Shown piece by piece: positions 26,025-35,338 of a DNA stretch of 62,288 nucleotides (positions are counted from its first letter, which is position 1; each line of letters opens with the position of its first letter). This DNA is from Gemmatimonadota bacterium. GTDB taxonomy: Bacteria > Gemmatimonadota > Gemmatimonadetes > Longimicrobiales > Gaopeijiaceae. Position numbers and translations under genes: made by a program. The notes under the pieces are model-generated. The model saw only the letters and a list, made by a program, of their open reading frames with translations. It was not told the origin of the DNA and searched no databases. The stretch covers positions 1 through 62,288 of the forward strand of contig JAJEBS010000189.1 of assembly GCA_022822425.1 (NCBI GenBank). Direction: 5' to 3'.

Positions 26025-28331
26025 TCAGTCAATCACGATCTCCTCCACGGCATGCACGAAGATGATGTCGTTCGCGGCTCTGTGGCTCTGCAGAACCTCG
26101 GTGAGGCGCCCTTCCTTCATATCATCCGCCGAGATGCCCGCGATCAACAGATCCGCGTCGGATGACCGGTACGCCACTTCCGCCTCGATCCTGGCCTGCG
26201 ATTCGATGGGCAGCGTCTCCACGTTCTTCCTCCCGATCGGTAGACGCCCTTGGTCGACGAGCGCCGACAGCCGATCGGCTTCGCTCGCGTCTCCGTCCGC
26301 GCCGATGCAGGCGAACACGCGGATCTCGGCGGTTCGCCATTCGGGGTGCCCGACGATGATGTAGGCCAGCATCAGCATCATGGCCGCGTTCGGCAGGGTC
26401 TCGTGGGTCAGCCACACGTGGATCGAGGAGCGGTACCCGAAGCGGAAGGCGCAGGAGCGCAGGACGACCGCGTTGAACCGCGACGAAGCCGCCAGCTTCA
26501 TGGCGCGCTCAAGCCTCGGGATTTCCTCCGGGTGGTCCTGGTCGAACTCCAGCAGGATACTGTTGTTGGGCAGGCCCGAGATGCCCGGGTACTGGAGCGC
26601 CTGGGTGAGCGCGTTTTCGAACGAGGGCGCGATCAGCGTATCCACGAAGGTCCCCGCACGGCTCAGGTCGGAGCGCTTTACCAGCTTGCCGAGTTGGGCG
26701 CGGGCCTGAAGCTCCGTGTCCAGGGAATAGTCACCCTTCATGTGCTGCACGAAGTGCCCGAACCCGTGGCGGTGGGAGATCCAGCGCAGCAGGTCGAACT
26801 GGGCCACGCGGCGGTCGCCGAACTGGGTGAGCGCCACGAACGACGGACGCCACCCGACGTCCTGCTGCCCGGTCCGGCTCTTCTGCAGCGTGATCTGCAG
26901 CCGGCGGACCAGCTGGAACATCGCCCCCTGGAGAATTGCGGCCAGATCGCGTTCCCCCCGCCGGGATCTCTTGAGCCCCAGGTAGATCGCGAGCATGATC
27001 GCCATGGCGAGGAGCGCGTAGACGGCGCTCATCTGGATCATCATGAGCGCGCACATGACCGCGCCGACCAGCGATATGTACCAGCGGGAGCGGAAGGTCG
27101 GGCGGTACGACGGGTTGCCCGCGAAGTACTCCAGGAAGGACACCGAACAGAGGGTGCCGTAGGTGACCATGAAGAACATGCTCAGGATCTGGGCGATGAA
27201 GTCGATGTCGCCGAGCGCCACGAACACGGCCGCGAGCGCGACCGACACATAGGTGGCGTTGATGGGTTCGCCGGCTTCGCCCCGCCCCGACGCCAACGCC
27301 GTGTTGACCGTCGAGACCGGGAAGACGCGGTCGCGCGCCAGCGCCTGCAGCGTGCGCGGGGCGACCATTACGGAGCCGAGCGCGGAGGAGAACGCCGCCG
27401 CGGCCAGTCCGATGTAGATGGACGGACCCCAGACCGCGATGCGCGCCATGATGAACTGGTCGCCCGCTAGCGCCTCCGGCGTCGCGCTCTGCGCCAGCTT
27501 GATCGCGACCAGCGCGTAGATGGCCATGCCGGCCAGCGTCGCGCTGATCGTCCCCAGAGGGATCGACCGCTTGGGATCCTTGAGGTCGCCAGACAGGCCC
27601 AGCCCCGCGATCATCCCGGTGAAGGCCGGGAAGCAGGTCGCGAAGACCACGCCGAAGCCATCGGGGTTGGCGATCGTCGACGTCAGGTTCAACCCGTCGG
27701 GCCGGATCTCTTCCGGTCCGGACCCGAGCAGGAACGCCGCGATGACGGCCGCCAGGATCCCGCACACGATCCACAGCACGCGCACCCCCTGGTCGGCGCC
27801 CTTGCCGAGCATCAGGGCGATCAGGATCGCCAGGCCGGGAACGCTCACCCAGTGAAGCGTGGGGACGCCGCCAACCCGGACACCGATCCATTCCAGGACC
27901 GGCTGGAACGCCTCCGCGAACGCCACCAGGTAGAACGCGATCGAAATCGCCTGTGACAGGTACAGCGCGATGCCGATGGAACCGCCGATCGTGGTGCCGA
28001 ACGAGCGGCTGATGATGAAGTAGGCGCCGCCGCCCGCAACGCGCCGGTTCGTCGCGATCTCGGAGACGGCCAGAACGGTGGGGATCGTGACCATGTGCCC
28101 GATCACGATGACCATCATCGTTCCCCACAGCCCGACGTGCCCCACGGCGTAGCCGAACCTGAGGAAGAGGATGGCCCCGAGAATCGTGCTGATGGAGGCC
28201 AGGAACACAGGCGCGGTGCCGAAGCCGTGCCCGGTCCTGGACGCAACGTCGGCTGCGCCGCGTTCGCCCGGAGGGGAAGCACCTCGCCGCGGGCCCTGTT
28301 CTCCCGAGGAACTCGCTTGCTGGTCGGACAT
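26025..28331 (-). CDS. SLC12-like (cation-chloride cotransporter family) permease
   Basis: This 768-residue protein is an APC-superfamily transporter. TM1 region STILGAILFLRFGYAVG resembles the SLC12 signature, followed by AGGGAYFIISRSFG and about twelve helices up to residue 450. The C-terminal 300 residues are cytoplasmic and contain an SLC12-type regulatory region (LRSCAFRFGYRSSIHVWL, DADLLIAGISADDM). The first 35 residues are Ser/Gly-rich and cytoplasmic. Eukaryotic relatives move Na+, K+ and Cl-; bacterial substrates are mostly unknown. GGAGGCGAACC precedes the ATG. An MscS channel gene follows downstream. The gene diverges from the LVIVD lipoprotein gene across 233 bp. Confidence 0.87.
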   Translation of the reverse strand: MSDQQASSSGEQGPRRGASPPGERGAADVASRTGHGFGTAPVFLASISTILGAILFLRFGYAVGHVGLWGTMMVIVIGHMVTIPTVLAVSEIATNRRVAGGGAYFIISRSFGTTIGGSIGIALYLSQAISIAFYLVAFAEAFQPVLEWIGVRVGGVPTLHWVSVPGLAILIALMLGKGADQGVRVLWIVCGILAAVIAAFLLGSGPEEIRPDGLNLTSTIANPDGFGVVFATCFPAFTGMIAGLGLSGDLKDPKRSIPLGTISATLAGMAIYALVAIKLAQSATPEALAGDQFIMARIAVWGPSIYIGLAAAAFSSALGSVMVAPRTLQALARDRVFPVSTVNTALASGRGEAGEPINATYVSVALAAVFVALGDIDFIAQILSMFFMVTYGTLCSVSFLEYFAGNPSYRPTFRSRWYISLVGAVMCALMMIQMSAVYALLAMAIMLAIYLGLKRSRRGERDLAAILQGAMFQLVRRLQITLQKSRTGQQDVGWRPSFVALTQFGDRRVAQFDLLRWISHRHGFGHFVQHMKGDYSLDTELQARAQLGKLVKRSDLSRAGTFVDTLIAPSFENALTQALQYPGISGLPNNSILLEFDQDHPEEIPRLERAMKLAASSRFNAVVLRSCAFRFGYRSSIHVWLTHETLPNAAMMLMLAYIIVGHPEWRTAEIRVFACIGADGDASEADRLSALVDQGRLPIGRKNVETLPIESQARIEAEVAYRSSDADLLIAGISADDMKEGRLTEVLQSHRAANDIIFVHAVEEIVID

Positions 28332-28564
28332 GGTTCGCCTCCATCCCGGTCGATCCAGGGGTTATGCCATGACACCCGATCTCCGGCCAATGTTGCGACC
28401 CACGACGCCCTGAGCCAGATCCTGGCATGGAGCGCGGGGCCTCTTCGCGCATGCCGGGGACTGGAAGTCGCGCGGCGAACCGGCTCGCGTAGGTTGTACG
28501 GGTGTACCAGCAGCAATGGCGATTCTCCGGCCCGGGCCGGACCCACCAACCTGGAGTTGGACTC

Positions 28565-30634
28565 ATGACGCGTTCCGCCCTCACACTCCCGATCGCCCTC
28601 GCAATTGCCGCCGGTTGTGGCGGGTACGCGGAACCGGCGCCGCCCGCGCCCGCGCTGGCTGAAGAGCCCCCGGCGGCCCCGGCGGAGGAGCCTCCGGCCG
28701 AGCCGCAGAGTTCGAGCGAACTGGCCGCCCGGGTGGCGACCGTCGAGATCGTGCCCGCTTCCATCGAGGTGCGGCGGGGCGACTCCATCACCTTCCGCGG
28801 CATCCTTCGCGACGAGGCCGGGAACGTGGTCGAGGGGGCCCTGTGGGGGGTCGGTACGGTGGGGCCGTTCGAGTTGCGCTCCATCAAGGACGAGGTTCCC
28901 GACACCTACGTCCTGCGAGGGACCGAGTACGGCGAGGCGGTGATCGGCGTGTTCCTCGGTCTGGCCGGGCCGTCCGAGGACCAACCCAACTGGACGCCGG
29001 CCGCCGAGATCCCGGTGAAGGTGAACGACTACCCGGTGGCGCGTATCGACATCGATCCGCCCGCCTACGCCAGCTACGCCGGGACGTCCTTCGCGCTGAC
29101 GGGCCGGGCGATCACCACGGCCGGGGAGGAGCACGCCGAGGAGGTCGTGGGCTGGTCCTCGCGGGACGAGACCATCGCCACGGTCACGGGGGAGGGGCGG
29201 GTGGAGCTGCGGCAACCGGGCACGGTCGCCGTCGTCGGGGAGGCGGGCGGGGTGCGGGGCGAGCTCACCCTGGAGGTGGTCGCCAACCCGGTCGAACAGG
29301 TAACGGTGGCCTCACCCGAGTCGCGTGTGCGAACCGGCGACGTGGTGCGCCTTTCCGCCGCCGCCATGGATGCCTCCGGTGCGCAGGTGGACGACATCGC
29401 CCTGGCTTACCGCGTCGAGGCGGAGAGCGGAATCGTCACCACGGCGGCCACCGCCTACACGGACGGCGCATTCGTGGCCGAGGAGCCCGGCCGCTACAGC
29501 GTCACCGTCGATGCAGGCACCGCCTCCGAGATGGTCGACATCGAGGTCTTCCCCCGCGAAGCCGCCCGCGAAGTCACGCTGGTGGGACAGGGTCCGCTCG
29601 GCACAACGAGTTCGGACCTGTGGGTCTTCGAGGGGCTCGACGGACGCGACTATGCCTACACGGGCACCATGTCGGCCGCGACCATGTACGCTTGGGACGT
29701 CACCGACCCCGCCGCGCCGGTCATCGTCGACTCCCTCCAGGTGGACGGCCGCCGCGTCAACGACGTCAAGATCAACGACGACCGCACCATCGCCATCGTC
29801 ACCAGCGAGAACGCCTCCAATCGCCGGAACGGCATCACCCTCATCGACATCACCGACCCCGCCGACCCCGAGACCATCACGCACTACACCGAGGGCCTCA
29901 CCGGCGGCATCCACAACGTCTGGTTCGTGGGCGACCTCGTCTACGCCATCAACGACGGCACCCTGGACGTCCACATCATCGACATCTCGGACCCCGCGAA
30001 CCCCTTCGAGGCCGGACGCTGGGGCCTCGACAAGCCGAACAAGTATCTGCACGACGTGAGCGTGGTCGACGGCATCGCGTATCTGTCGTACTGGAACGAC
30101 GGTTTGGTCATGCTCGATGTCGGCGACGGCCGCTGGGGCGGAACCCCGACCGAGCCGCAGCCGATCTCCTCCCACAGCTATCTCTACGACATCAACGGCG
30201 CGCTCTTCGGCAACACGCACCACGCCATCCGCTACGGCGACTACGTGTTCCTGGGGGATGAGATCTTCGGATGCCCGGGGTGCGACGGCCCGCGCGGCTA
30301 CATCCACGTCGTGGACGTGAGCGACATCGAGAATCCGCGCGAAGTCGCCGAGTACAGGCTGCCCGAGGCCGGCAGCCACAACCTCTGGGTCGAGGATGAT
30401 CTGCTCTACATCGCCTACTACCAGGGCGGACTCCGCATCGTCGACGTGTCGGGCGAACTGCGCGGGGACCTGCTGGCCCAGGGCCGCGAAGTGGCGTCCT
30501 TCATGACCACCCCCGAGGGCGAGAACACGACCATGGCGTGGGGCCCGCAGCCCTACAAGGGCAACATCTTCGTCTCCGACATGCGCACCGGGCTCTGGGT
30601 GATGAACCTGGCCCCGGCGAGGGTGATTCCCTAG
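28565..30634 (+). CDS. lipoprotein with Ig-like domains and LVIVD-repeat propeller
   Basis: This 689-residue protein is exported by a lipoprotein signal (AIAAGC, Cys18), followed by a Pro/Ala/Glu-rich linker. Residues about 55-340 form Ig-like BIG2-type modules (VEIVPASIEVRRGDSITF; VVGWSSRDETIATV). The C-terminal half contains LVIVD repeats, for example MYAWDVTDPAAPVIV, ITLIDITDPADPE, VHIIDISDPANPF and IHVVDVSDIENPR, which fold as a propeller. A GCPGCDGPRG loop has two cysteines. Such proteins are surface-exposed and probably bind other macromolecules; no enzymatic motif is seen. GGAG lies upstream of the ATG at 28565. An MBL-fold lipoprotein gene follows after 77 bp in the same direction. 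Confidence 0.85.
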   Translation: MTRSALTLPIALAIAAGCGGYAEPAPPAPALAEEPPAAPAEEPPAEPQSSSELAARVATVEIVPASIEVRRGDSITFRGILRDEAGNVVEGALWGVGTVGPFELRSIKDEVPDTYVLRGTEYGEAVIGVFLGLAGPSEDQPNWTPAAEIPVKVNDYPVARIDIDPPAYASYAGTSFALTGRAITTAGEEHAEEVVGWSSRDETIATVTGEGRVELRQPGTVAVVGEAGGVRGELTLEVVANPVEQVTVASPESRVRTGDVVRLSAAAMDASGAQVDDIALAYRVEAESGIVTTAATAYTDGAFVAEEPGRYSVTVDAGTASEMVDIEVFPREAAREVTLVGQGPLGTTSSDLWVFEGLDGRDYAYTGTMSAATMYAWDVTDPAAPVIVDSLQVDGRRVNDVKINDDRTIAIVTSENASNRRNGITLIDITDPADPETITHYTEGLTGGIHNVWFVGDLVYAINDGTLDVHIIDISDPANPFEAGRWGLDKPNKYLHDVSVVDGIAYLSYWNDGLVMLDVGDGRWGGTPTEPQPISSHSYLYDINGALFGNTHHAIRYGDYVFLGDEIFGCPGCDGPRGYIHVVDVSDIENPREVAEYRLPEAGSHNLWVEDDLLYIAYYQGGLRIVDVSGELRGDLLAQGREVASFMTTPEGENTTMAWGPQPYKGNIFVSDMRTGLWVMNLAPARVIP

Positions 30635-30711
30635 CGAGCCGAGTCAAGCGTGCCTGGGCAGTTCGCGCTCCGGCACGGGACAGGCACTCCCCCGAACCAC
30701 AGGAAGACCTC

Positions 30712-31788
30712 ATGCGTTATCTCGCCGCTTTTCTTCTCTGCCTCGTCACCTGGACCTGCGCCGAAGCGCCGGAGTCCGCCCAGGAACCGGACGCTTCAGC
30801 TGAAACGCCTCTGCCGCCGGGTTCTGTTTACGAGGGCCCCGCCTTCGAATTCGAGGAAGTCGTGCCGGGGATCTACCACGCCCGCGGGACGGGATCCCTG
30901 AACGTCGGCTCCCATGGGGCGGTGGTGGTGAACGACGACCACGTGCTGCTGGTCGAGTCGCACATCTCCCCCGCGGCGGCGCGGGCGGCCTCGGACGAAG
31001 TGATGGAGCTCACCGGCAAGCCCCTGCGCTACGTGGTCAACACCCACTTTCACTTCGACCACGCGCACGGCAACGGCGCCTACCCGGACGAAGTCCAGGT
31101 CATCGGCCACGAGTTCACGCGCGAGATGATCGAGAACGGCGGCTCCATGGGCCGTTCCTGGGAGAACTTCGTGGGCGGGATACCGCGCCAGATCACGGAG
31201 CTCCAGAACCGGGTCATGGGCACCGACATCGAGGAGGAGCGCCTCGAACTCGAGGACCAGCTCGCGTTTCTGGAGAACTACTACGCGAGCCAGGAGGGGC
31301 TGGACCCGGAGAGCCCCAACACGACCCTCTCGGAGCGCATGACCCTCTTCGCGGGCGGCCGCGAGATCCGCATCCTCTTCTTCGGGCGCGGGCACACGGG
31401 AGGTGACGTCGTCGTGCATCTGCCGGCCGAGCGCGTCCTCATCACTGGCGACCTGCTACTGCCGCGGCTGCCCTTCATGGGCGACGGCTACCCGGGCGAG
31501 TGGGCCGAGACGCTCGAGCACCTGAAGGGACTGGAGTTCGACTGGGTGCTGCCGGGTCACGGCGACCCCTTCCAGGACCGAGCGATCATCGACCATCTGC
31601 AGGCCTACCTGCGCGACTTCGAGGCGCGGGCCACGGCGCTGCACGCGCAGGGGCTCTCCTACCAGGAAGCCGCCGTACAGATCGACATGTCCGACCACGC
31701 CGACAACTATCCGCAGATCATAGGGCCGGGGGTCCCGGAGATCGCGATGCAGCGCATGTTCGAGCTGCTCGACGGCACGGCGGGATAG
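30712..31788 (+). CDS. exported MBL-fold metallo-hydrolase with intact metal site
   Basis: This 358-residue protein starts with a hydrophobic signal (LAAFLLCLVTWTC). The metal motif is complete: HFHFDH (His112, His114, Asp116, His117), then His in GRGHTGGD, Asp in LITGDLLLP and His in VLPGHGDP. It carries a helical insert (about 155-200, EEERLELEDQLAFLEN) between the first and second metal motifs. Related lipoproteins hydrolyse diverse esters, amides or thioesters; substrate is unknown. AGGAAG precedes the ATG at 30712, while the frame open upstream is noncoding. It is distinct from the MBL protein at 381, which lacks the first metal His. Confidence 0.88.
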   Translation: MRYLAAFLLCLVTWTCAEAPESAQEPDASAETPLPPGSVYEGPAFEFEEVVPGIYHARGTGSLNVGSHGAVVVNDDHVLLVESHISPAAARAASDEVMELTGKPLRYVVNTHFHFDHAHGNGAYPDEVQVIGHEFTREMIENGGSMGRSWENFVGGIPRQITELQNRVMGTDIEEERLELEDQLAFLENYYASQEGLDPESPNTTLSERMTLFAGGREIRILFFGRGHTGGDVVVHLPAERVLITGDLLLPRLPFMGDGYPGEWAETLEHLKGLEFDWVLPGHGDPFQDRAIIDHLQAYLRDFEARATALHAQGLSYQEAAVQIDMSDHADNYPQIIGPGVPEIAMQRMFELLDGTAG

Positions 31789-31894
31789 GCATCCGAAGAC
31801 GCGGCAGCCCCTCCGAAGGGCTCCAGAGCCCCGTGGAAGTCGGCACGCCGCCAGCCTCCGCGACGAGGAATCCGATTCTGTTCCAGTGGCTCGG

Positions 31895-34800
31895 ATGAGA
31901 GCGACGAGACCTCATCGACTTTTCTCGCTCGTCGCGGCGACGCTGTCCACCGCTCTGTGGGCGTACGCCTGCGGGGACGGGGCCACGGAACCCCCGCCCC
32001 GCGAACCGCCGCGGCCGACGGTGGTCACGGTCCTCCCCCAGAACGCCCGGCTTGCCGTCCAGGGCGCGACCGTGCAGCTCAGCGCGCGAGTCCGCGATCA
32101 GTGGGCCCAGGTGATGCCCGATGTCGCCGTTTCCTGGTCGACCAGCGACGAGTTGGTGGCGGCGGTGGACGGATCGGGGCTGGTGACGGCGGTCGCCAAC
32201 GGGACGGCCACGATCACGGCCGCGGCCGGCTCCGCGGCGGGCCGTGCAACGGTAATGGTCCTCGACAGCCCGGACCGGCTGGTGCTGGAGGCGCTCTACA
32301 ACGCGACGGACGGCCCGAACTGGGCCGATGCCGACAACTGGCTGACCGACGCGCCCCTGGGAGAGTGGTACGGCGTGGAGACCAACCAGGTCGGAAGGGT
32401 CGTGGATCTCGATCTGAGCGGCCAGTGGGACGGCGAACGCCAGGTGCCGATACCCCACGGCCTTTCGGGTTCGATTCCCCGCGAACTGGGAGACCTCCCC
32501 TATCTGGTTTCCCTGGATCTCGGACTCAACCATCTCACCGGCCCGATTCCGCCCACACTCGGCAACCTCGCGCAACTGGGGTACCTGGGCCTTACGAGAA
32601 ACAACCTGACCGGGGCCGTCCCGCCCGAACTTGGCAGTCTGACGCGCCTTACCGTTCTGGCACTCGGCGGCAACGCACTTGCCGGAGAGATCCCCGGAGA
32701 ACTCGGCAATCTCGCCAACCTCACGGGACTGTATCTCTGGGGGAACAACCTGGCGGGCGCGATTCCGCCGCAGCTCGGCGACCTCGTCAACCTCACGGAC
32801 CTCTACCTCAGCGACAACAGACTCGCGGGCCCGATCCCGACGGAACTCGGCAACCTCGCCAACATGGGCAGCCGCACCAACCTGAGAGAACTGTCTCTCT
32901 GGGGAAACGATCTGACGGGCCCCATCCCGCCCGGATTCGGCGACTTCGCCAGCCTGACGCACCTGTCCCTCAGCAACAACGATCTCACCGGCTCGATCCC
33001 CGCCGAGCTCGGCAACCTCGCCAACCTCACGTCACTGAGTCTCCGGGGGAACGATCTGACGGGCGAGATCCCGCCGGCGTTCGGCAACCTCACCAACCTC
33101 ACGTCGCTGAATCTCGGGAGCAACGAGCTCACGGGCACGATTCCGGCTGTGCTCGGAGATCTCGCCAGCCTGGAACAGCTCCAGCTCAGGAACAACAATC
33201 TGACGGGCCGGATCCCGGCTCGACTCGCCGGCATCGACAGCCTCCAGAGCCTGTCCCTGGGCGAAAACCGGCTCACCGGCCCCATACCGCCTGAACTCGG
33301 CAACCTTCCAGTCCTCGAATGGCTGAACCTGGCGACGAACGAGCTGTCGGGCGCGATCCCCGCCGAACTGGGCAACCTCTCCACCCTGGAAGCCCTGTTC
33401 CTGGACCACAACGACCTGGAGGGCCCGCTACCCCGCGAATTCGGAGGCATGTCGAGCCTGCAGGAACTTGGGCTGGCGTTCAACCGCGACCTGTCGGGAG
33501 CCCTTCCGGCCGAACTGACCGATCTGCGGCTCGACGCGCTGGTTGCCGAGGGAACAGGCCTGTGCGCTCCCGCGGACCCCGCGTTCCAGAACTGGCTGGC
33601 GGGGGTCTACAGGCGCCGCATCGCATCCTGCGTGGAAGAGGCCCCTTCGGCGGCGTACCTAGTCCAGGCGGTCCAGGCGCGTGAGTTTCCCGTGCCCCTG
33701 GTCGCGGGCAGGGAGGCGCTGCTGCGGGTGTTCGTGACGGCCCGGCAGGCCACCGGCGCGGGCATTCCGCGCGTCCGGGCCCGCTTTTTCCGCGACGGCC
33801 GGGAGACGCACGTGGCGGAGATCCCCGGCACCACCACGCCGATCCCGACCGAGGTGGACGAAGGCAGCCTTCCGGGGTCGGCCAACGCCGGGATCCCGGG
33901 CCATGTGGTGCAGCCGGGGCTCGAAATGGTGATCGAGGTGGATCCGGAGGGTACGCTCGAACCGGAGTTGGGCGTGGCGAGGCGGATCCCCGGGACGGGA
34001 CGTCTGGAAGTCGAGGTCCGGATGATGCCGCCCCTCGACCTGACGCTGATTCCGTTCGTGTGGAGCGCGACCCACGACTCGTCGATGGTGGACGTGACCC
34101 GGGCCATGGCCGAGGACCTGGAGGGCCACGAGATGCTCGGGAATCTGCATCTTCTTCCGTTCGGCGAGATTCGGGTGACTGCGCACGAACCCGTGCTGAG
34201 TTCGAGCAACAGCGCGTTCGTGCTGCTGCGGCAATCCGCGGCGATCCGGGCGATGGAGGGCGGCACGGGCCATTACATGGGCATGATGGGGAGGCCGGTC
34301 ACCGGTGCGGGCGGAGTGGCTTATCGCCCCGGCAGGACGAATTTCTCGTTCCCCAGGCCGGACATCATCGCCCACGAGCTCGGGCACAACCTGGATCTGC
34401 GCCATGCGCCCTGCGGCGGCGCCGGCGGACCGGATCCCTCGTTTCCGTACCCGGACGGCTCCATCGGGGCGTGGGGCTACGACGTGCGCGCGGGTGGCGA
34501 ACTGGTCGCTCCTTCAACCGCTGACCTCATGTCCTATTGCGGCCCCCCCGACTGGATCAGCGACTACCACTTCACCAACGCGCTGCGCTTCCGCCTGAGC
34601 GAGGCCGACAGTGCAACGCTGAACGCGCCGCCGCTGGCCTCCGCTGCGCCCCGATCCCTCCTCCTGTGGGGCGGAATCGGCTCGGACAGCGTGCCCTCCC
34701 TGGAACCCGCCTTCGTGGTCGACGCGCCGCCCACGCTGCCCCGGTCCGGCGGCGCCTACCGCCTCATCGGGCGCTCCGGCGCCGGAACCGAGCTCTTCTC

Positions 34801-35119
34801 CCTCGACTTCGCCATGCCCGAGGTGGCTGACGGGGACGGCAGCTCCAGCTTCGCCTTCGTGCTTCCGGTGCGGCCGGAATGGGAAGGCAGCCTCGCGACC
34901 ATCACGCTCACCGGACCGGGCGGTTCCGTCGCCCTGGACGGCGAGACCGACCTCCCGATGGCGATCCTGCGCGACCCCCGCAATGGACAGGTGCGGGGGA
35001 TTCTGCGCGACCCGCCGCCCGCCAACCAGGTGGCCGCGGACGCGGCCGGCGCCGCCGGATCGGGCTTGGAGGTGCTCTTCAGCCGGGGAATGCCGGGCGC
35101 GGAGGGCTGGCGGCGGTAG
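31895..35119 (+). CDS. exported leucine-rich-repeat protein with C-terminal metzincin-type protease domain
   Basis: This 1074-residue protein has a signal or lipoprotein-like N-terminus (LWAYACGDG), a BIG2-like Ig module (about 40-125; VAVSWSTSDELVAAVD), then about fourteen plant-type leucine-rich repeats (consensus LxLxxNxLTGxIPxxLGNL) to about residue 545. The following region contains a zinc-protease motif HELGHNLDLRH (827-837) and a later DLMSYC that could be the Met-turn of metzincins; position 834 is Asp where Gly is usual. A C-terminal beta domain of about 150 residues completes it. The LRR part would hold a target and the protease part cut it, outside the cell. The ATG at 31895 is preferred to a GTG at 31886. 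Confidence 0.87.
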   Translation: MRATRPHRLFSLVAATLSTALWAYACGDGATEPPPREPPRPTVVTVLPQNARLAVQGATVQLSARVRDQWAQVMPDVAVSWSTSDELVAAVDGSGLVTAVANGTATITAAAGSAAGRATVMVLDSPDRLVLEALYNATDGPNWADADNWLTDAPLGEWYGVETNQVGRVVDLDLSGQWDGERQVPIPHGLSGSIPRELGDLPYLVSLDLGLNHLTGPIPPTLGNLAQLGYLGLTRNNLTGAVPPELGSLTRLTVLALGGNALAGEIPGELGNLANLTGLYLWGNNLAGAIPPQLGDLVNLTDLYLSDNRLAGPIPTELGNLANMGSRTNLRELSLWGNDLTGPIPPGFGDFASLTHLSLSNNDLTGSIPAELGNLANLTSLSLRGNDLTGEIPPAFGNLTNLTSLNLGSNELTGTIPAVLGDLASLEQLQLRNNNLTGRIPARLAGIDSLQSLSLGENRLTGPIPPELGNLPVLEWLNLATNELSGAIPAELGNLSTLEALFLDHNDLEGPLPREFGGMSSLQELGLAFNRDLSGALPAELTDLRLDALVAEGTGLCAPADPAFQNWLAGVYRRRIASCVEEAPSAAYLVQAVQAREFPVPLVAGREALLRVFVTARQATGAGIPRVRARFFRDGRETHVAEIPGTTTPIPTEVDEGSLPGSANAGIPGHVVQPGLEMVIEVDPEGTLEPELGVARRIPGTGRLEVEVRMMPPLDLTLIPFVWSATHDSSMVDVTRAMAEDLEGHEMLGNLHLLPFGEIRVTAHEPVLSSSNSAFVLLRQSAAIRAMEGGTGHYMGMMGRPVTGAGGVAYRPGRTNFSFPRPDIIAHELGHNLDLRHAPCGGAGGPDPSFPYPDGSIGAWGYDVRAGGELVAPSTADLMSYCGPPDWISDYHFTNALRFRLSEADSATLNAPPLASAAPRSLLLWGGIGSDSVPSLEPAFVVDAPPTLPRSGGAYRLIGRSGAGTELFSLDFAMPEVADGDGSSSFAFVLPVRPEWEGSLATITLTGPGGSVALDGETDLPMAILRDPRNGQVRGILRDPPPANQVAADAAGAAGSGLEVLFSRGMPGAEGWRR

Positions 35120-35338
35120 CATTGAGGCCGCGTGGATGGGCGATGCGGCTGTCATTGTCGCCGCAACAGGTCGCTACAGCGGAGCTTGGCATCCAGTCGT
35201 CGACAAGGAGACCTCCAGCCGCACGACCGAGGTCCGCGAAAGCGGCATAGGGCCCGACTTCGGTTTAGATGAGGTGTCGGGTGAACGACGTAGCTGAACC
35301 GGTCCTACCACTCACCAAGCGATGAGTGTGATCGGTGG
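35120..35338 (+). other. intergenic stretch at the edge of the DarTG module
   Basis: This 219-bp gap separates two convergent genes. Base composition begins to drop here toward the less GC-rich DarTG module. A short open frame (about 35130-35297) reads MGDAAVIVAATGRYSGAWH but has no recognisable relatives and no good start, so I do not call it. CACTCA (35309-35314) and TGAGTG (35323-35328) can form a weak 6-bp hairpin. Confidence 0.35.

Noticed and set aside
35130-35297. Short open frame upstream of DarG's end
   Set aside because: No relatives recognised, no ribosome binding site, and overlap in frame with a shadow of the LRR gene; probably chance.
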